Made by a program: the position numbers and the translations under genes. A stretch of 64,000 nucleotides of DNA, from positions 5,027,334-5,091,333 of the forward strand of contig NZ_CP051206.1 in assembly GCF_012516395.1 (NCBI RefSeq). The letters are read 5' to 3'. The notes under the pieces were generated by a model, which saw nothing but the letters and a program-made list of their open reading frames with translations, did not search any database and had not been told where the DNA came from. The stretch's first letter is position 1, and every line of letters begins with the position of its first letter. Below are positions 61,350 through 64,000 of this stretch, piece by piece. This DNA is from Dolichospermum flos-aquae CCAP 1403/13F (GTDB taxonomy: Bacteria; Cyanobacteriota; Cyanobacteriia; Cyanobacteriales; Nostocaceae).

Positions 61350-64000
61350 ATGGAAGCACGTATAGATAATCAAGAGCTAACTTATGATCGGGCAAGAATA
61401 GCTTATGAGCAACAAGACTATAAATTAGCCGCGGTATTAATTGATAAGTTGGTGCAAAATTCACCAACTGACCCTAACTTACATTTGTTAAAGGGACATA
61501 CATACTATATGTTGCAACAGTACGATGTGGCTAAAGATAGCTACCAAAGCGTATTGTATTTAACAAGCGAAGAAGAAGTTATTGGTCTTGTTAATAACTG
61601 TCTTGCAACTATAGATCAGTATATAGAGCCTTTTAGTGATTATGAATCTCCATCTCATGCTCTGGTGACAACTGGAGAATCTTTGGATTTGGGGATGATG
61701 GGGAATTTGCATAGCCGCAGTGTGGAAATGAACTCCTTTGCAGAATATGAACCACCCCTAGATCCTCTAGAACATAATCCGTTCACAAGTCATCCAGATA
61801 GTATGGAATTTGACAGCAATGCATTAGATGGTGTCATGAGTGATGATCCCTTTGGTGTACCTACCGAATATCTCACCAGTGATCCAATATCAGGTCAATT
61901 AGAGTTACCACCTTTTTGGCAAGAAGATATTTCTGGCGGTGATAATCAGGCTGTTATTAATGACAATTTAGCTAATGGAACTTCAGCAATTAGTGATGAT
62001 TCCAGCAGCTATTCACCTTTTGCCGCAACTACATTATCCCTTGATTATGACTCTGAAAATCAGACTGAGATATTGATGGGTGAAGATATAGACGACTTAA
62101 TGGATGATAACTTTGGAGACTTAACCCTCAGCCAAAACGATACATATTTAGAGATTAACGAACAGGCAATCAACAACAATCAGGATCAATCAATATCGGC
62201 ATCATTTACCAACAATTCTGCGCCACCACAACGGCAGTTTAATTTCAACTCTTCATCAGCAAAAAATAACTTTGATGATGATAGTTTTGACTTAGATGCA
62301 TTTGAAGCTGCTTTTGGGGCAGAGAATGAAGCAGATTTAGGTGCTGAAACCTTTATTTCCACTAAAGATACTAGTAATATCTCCAGTGGAGGCAGTAATA
62401 AGAATAATATAGAGTTTTTAAACGACTTTAATGAATTCGATGATCTCGGTGATATACCAGGATTTGATCTCACTGAAGATAGCAGTTTTGGCGATGGGGG
62501 AATGCTGTCAGAATCTCTAGATAGTCGGGGAAATTCGCTAAATCAATTTGTTGATGACTCATTCAATGATCAAGAAAGCGATGCTTATCAAGATCGCAGT
62601 TATCGTGATCAAGAACTATTCACAATTACTGGCGCTCAAGAAGCAGTTCCTGTTTTTACCCAATCAGAGGTGGCGAAGACAGAACCCAATGTAGCCTTTG
62701 ACCAAGGCCTATTTGGACCCTTTGAAAACGCCTCCCTAGAGAAAAAACAATGGTGGATAGCGGGAACTGTCGGCTTAGTATCACTAGTGGGTGTAGCTAT
62801 TGTGAGCGCGGTGGCAATTTCAATTTCACCGGCTCAACAACGGGAATCCGTGAAAAATACGGGTTTGTTAATGGCCTTAGCTGCAGGAGCTACAGGTGCA
62901 GCTACCGCTGGGTTTATGAGTAATCTCACTCTCAAACAAATTCGCCGGACTACTAAGGATCTGCAAAGTCAGTTTGATTCTGTCCGTCAAGGCAATATGA
63001 ATGTGGAAGCAACAGTCTATTCACAAGATGAATTAGGCTATTTAGCCACTGGCTTTAATGATATGGCTAGGGTAATTTTCACAACTACGAATGAAGCCCA
63101 ACGCAAAGCCATGGAGATGGAAGAAGCTAAAGAAAACCTGCAACGTCAGGTAATTCGCCTTCTGGATGACGTAGAAGGAGCAGCCAGAGGAGATTTGACA
63201 GTTCAAGCCGAAGTCACAGCCGACGGACTGGGAGCGGTTGCTGATGCCTTTAACCTGACAATTCAAAACCTGCGAGATATTGTTCAACAGGTAAAAGTGG
63301 CGGCACGGGATGTGACCAAAGGTTCAACTAATTCAGAAACCTTTGCGAGAGCCTTAGCTGGGGATGCTTTACGACAAGCAGAAGAGTTAGCTGTGACTTT
63401 GAATTCTGTACAGGTAATGACATATTCCATCCAGCGGGTAGCAGAAGCAGCCAAGGAAGCGGAAACTGTAGCCCGTGAAGCCAGTAAAATCGCTCAGAAA
63501 GGGGGAGAAGCGGTAGAAAATACGGTGGTAGGGATTTTGGAAATTCGGGAAACAGTGGCAGAAACTAGCCGAAAGGTGAAACGATTGGCGGAATCTTCCC
63601 AAGAAATTAACTCTATTGTTGCCATAGTTTCACAAATTGCTTCCCGTACCAATTTGTTAGCTCTTAATGCCAGTATTGAAGCGGCAAGAGCGGGAGAAGC
63701 AGGTAGAGGATTCGCTATTGTAGCTGATGAGGTGCGACAGTTGGCAGATCGATCTGCTAAGTCCTTAAAAGAAATTGAGCAAATCGTGATGCAAATTCAA
63801 AGCGAAACTAGCTCAGTTATGACAGCGATGGAAGAAGGAACACAACAGGTAATTCATCAAACTACATTAGCAGAAGAAGCCAAGCGATCGCTAGACAATA
63901 TTATCCAAGTAGCCGATCATATTGATATTTTGGTAAGATCAATTACCAGTGATACCGTAGAACAAACGGAAACTTCTCGTGCTGTGGCACAAGTAATGCA
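61350..64000 (+). CDS. Methyl-accepting chemotaxis protein (PilJ/HmpD-like), 3' end outside window
   Basis: Open from ATG 61350 (AGGGAGG ribosome site) to the window end, 883 codons so far. A TPR-like N-terminus (about 1-85: [20 protein letters not shown], then [20 protein letters not shown]) is followed by a long acidic low-complexity region (about 100-465). Two membrane segments flank a very short loop ([38 protein letters not shown]). Then come HAMP-like segments and the MCP signalling hairpin with [20 protein letters not shown]. Sensing is therefore likely cytoplasmic or intramembrane rather than periplasmic. It lies 16 nt behind CheW. Confidence 0.93.
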   Translation, partial: MEARIDNQELTYDRARIAYEQQDYKLAAVLIDKLVQNSPTDPNLHLLKGHTYYMLQQYDVAKDSYQSVLYLTSEEEVIGLVNNCLATIDQYIEPFSDYESPSHALVTTGESLDLGMMGNLHSRSVEMNSFAEYEPPLDPLEHNPFTSHPDSMEFDSNALDGVMSDDPFGVPTEYLTSDPISGQLELPPFWQEDISGGDNQAVINDNLANGTSAISDDSSSYSPFAATTLSLDYDSENQTEILMGEDIDDLMDDNFGDLTLSQNDTYLEINEQAINNNQDQSISASFTNNSAPPQRQFNFNSSSAKNNFDDDSFDLDAFEAAFGAENEADLGAETFISTKDTSNISSGGSNKNNIEFLNDFNEFDDLGDIPGFDLTEDSSFGDGGMLSESLDSRGNSLNQFVDDSFNDQESDAYQDRSYRDQELFTITGAQEAVPVFTQSEVAKTEPNVAFDQGLFGPFENASLEKKQWWIAGTVGLVSLVGVAIVSAVAISISPAQQRESVKNTGLLMALAAGATGAATAGFMSNLTLKQIRRTTKDLQSQFDSVRQGNMNVEATVYSQDELGYLATGFNDMARVIFTTTNEAQRKAMEMEEAKENLQRQVIRLLDDVEGAARGDLTVQAEVTADGLGAVADAFNLTIQNLRDIVQQVKVAARDVTKGSTNSETFARALAGDALRQAEELAVTLNSVQVMTYSIQRVAEAAKEAETVAREASKIAQKGGEAVENTVVGILEIRETVAETSRKVKRLAESSQEINSIVAIVSQIASRTNLLALNASIEAARAGEAGRGFAIVADEVRQLADRSAKSLKEIEQIVMQIQSETSSVMTAMEEGTQQVIHQTTLAEEAKRSLDNIIQVADHIDILVRSITSDTVEQTETSRAVAQVM

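Overview
The window is chromosomal DNA from a filamentous, probably Nostocales, cyanobacterium. The AT-rich genes, many GCGATCGC (HIP1) octamers, tandem heptamers, tiny dispersed repeats, Uma2-family genes, the DUF3038/DUF4335 pair and a hormogonium-type chemotaxis cluster all point that way.

Layout. 1-7.2 kb: a partial Uma2 gene, the two membrane subunits of a TRAP transporter, a HARE-HTH/nuclease-like protein, a gamma-glutamylcyclotransferase scrap, aspS and a second Uma2 gene. 7.2-8.2 kb: a mosaic with a TIR-bounded element, the tail of an exosortase-sorted protein and a 52-bp copy of internal aspS sequence. 8.2-33.3 kb (minus strand): a large nonribosomal peptide synthetase (NRPS) operon with trailing methyltransferase and SDR genes. 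33.3-36.2 kb: mobile-element relics around a truncated LamG-patatin gene. 36.2-41.5 kb: a GST / formylglycine-generating enzyme / sulfatase / BASS-transporter cluster. 41.6-60 kb: ordinary core genes (argS, mutS2, DUF3038-DUF4335, two glycosyltransferases, an S66 carboxypeptidase, an EamA exporter, moaE, DUF1232, ExbB/ExbD, a quinone reductase, a pentapeptide/HhH membrane protein, mtnP). 60.4 kb to the end: response regulator, CheW and an MCP that runs off the window.

Main result. My reading of the adenylation pockets gives formyltransferase, Pro, Gln, Thr, X, Ahp-type, Phe, N-methyl-Tyr, last residue, thioesterase. This is the plan of an Ahp-cyclodepsipeptide (cyanopeptolin) with a formyl-Pro-Gln side chain, i.e. 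anabaenopeptilide-like; the trailing methyltransferase and reductase fit that cluster type. The assembly line is broken at least eight times: an in-frame TGA, two single-base frameshifts, a 14-bp heptamer insertion, at least three domain-scale deletions, and a 126-bp MITE with a 10-bp target duplication in the thioesterase region. Because large housekeeping genes in the same window are intact, I read this as a decaying biosynthetic cluster rather than poor sequence. Several of the lesions are made by cyanobacterial micro-repeats, so the window shows such elements eroding, and in mutS2 being tolerated inside, coding sequence.

Gene functions are inferred from motifs by eye; no database search was possible.
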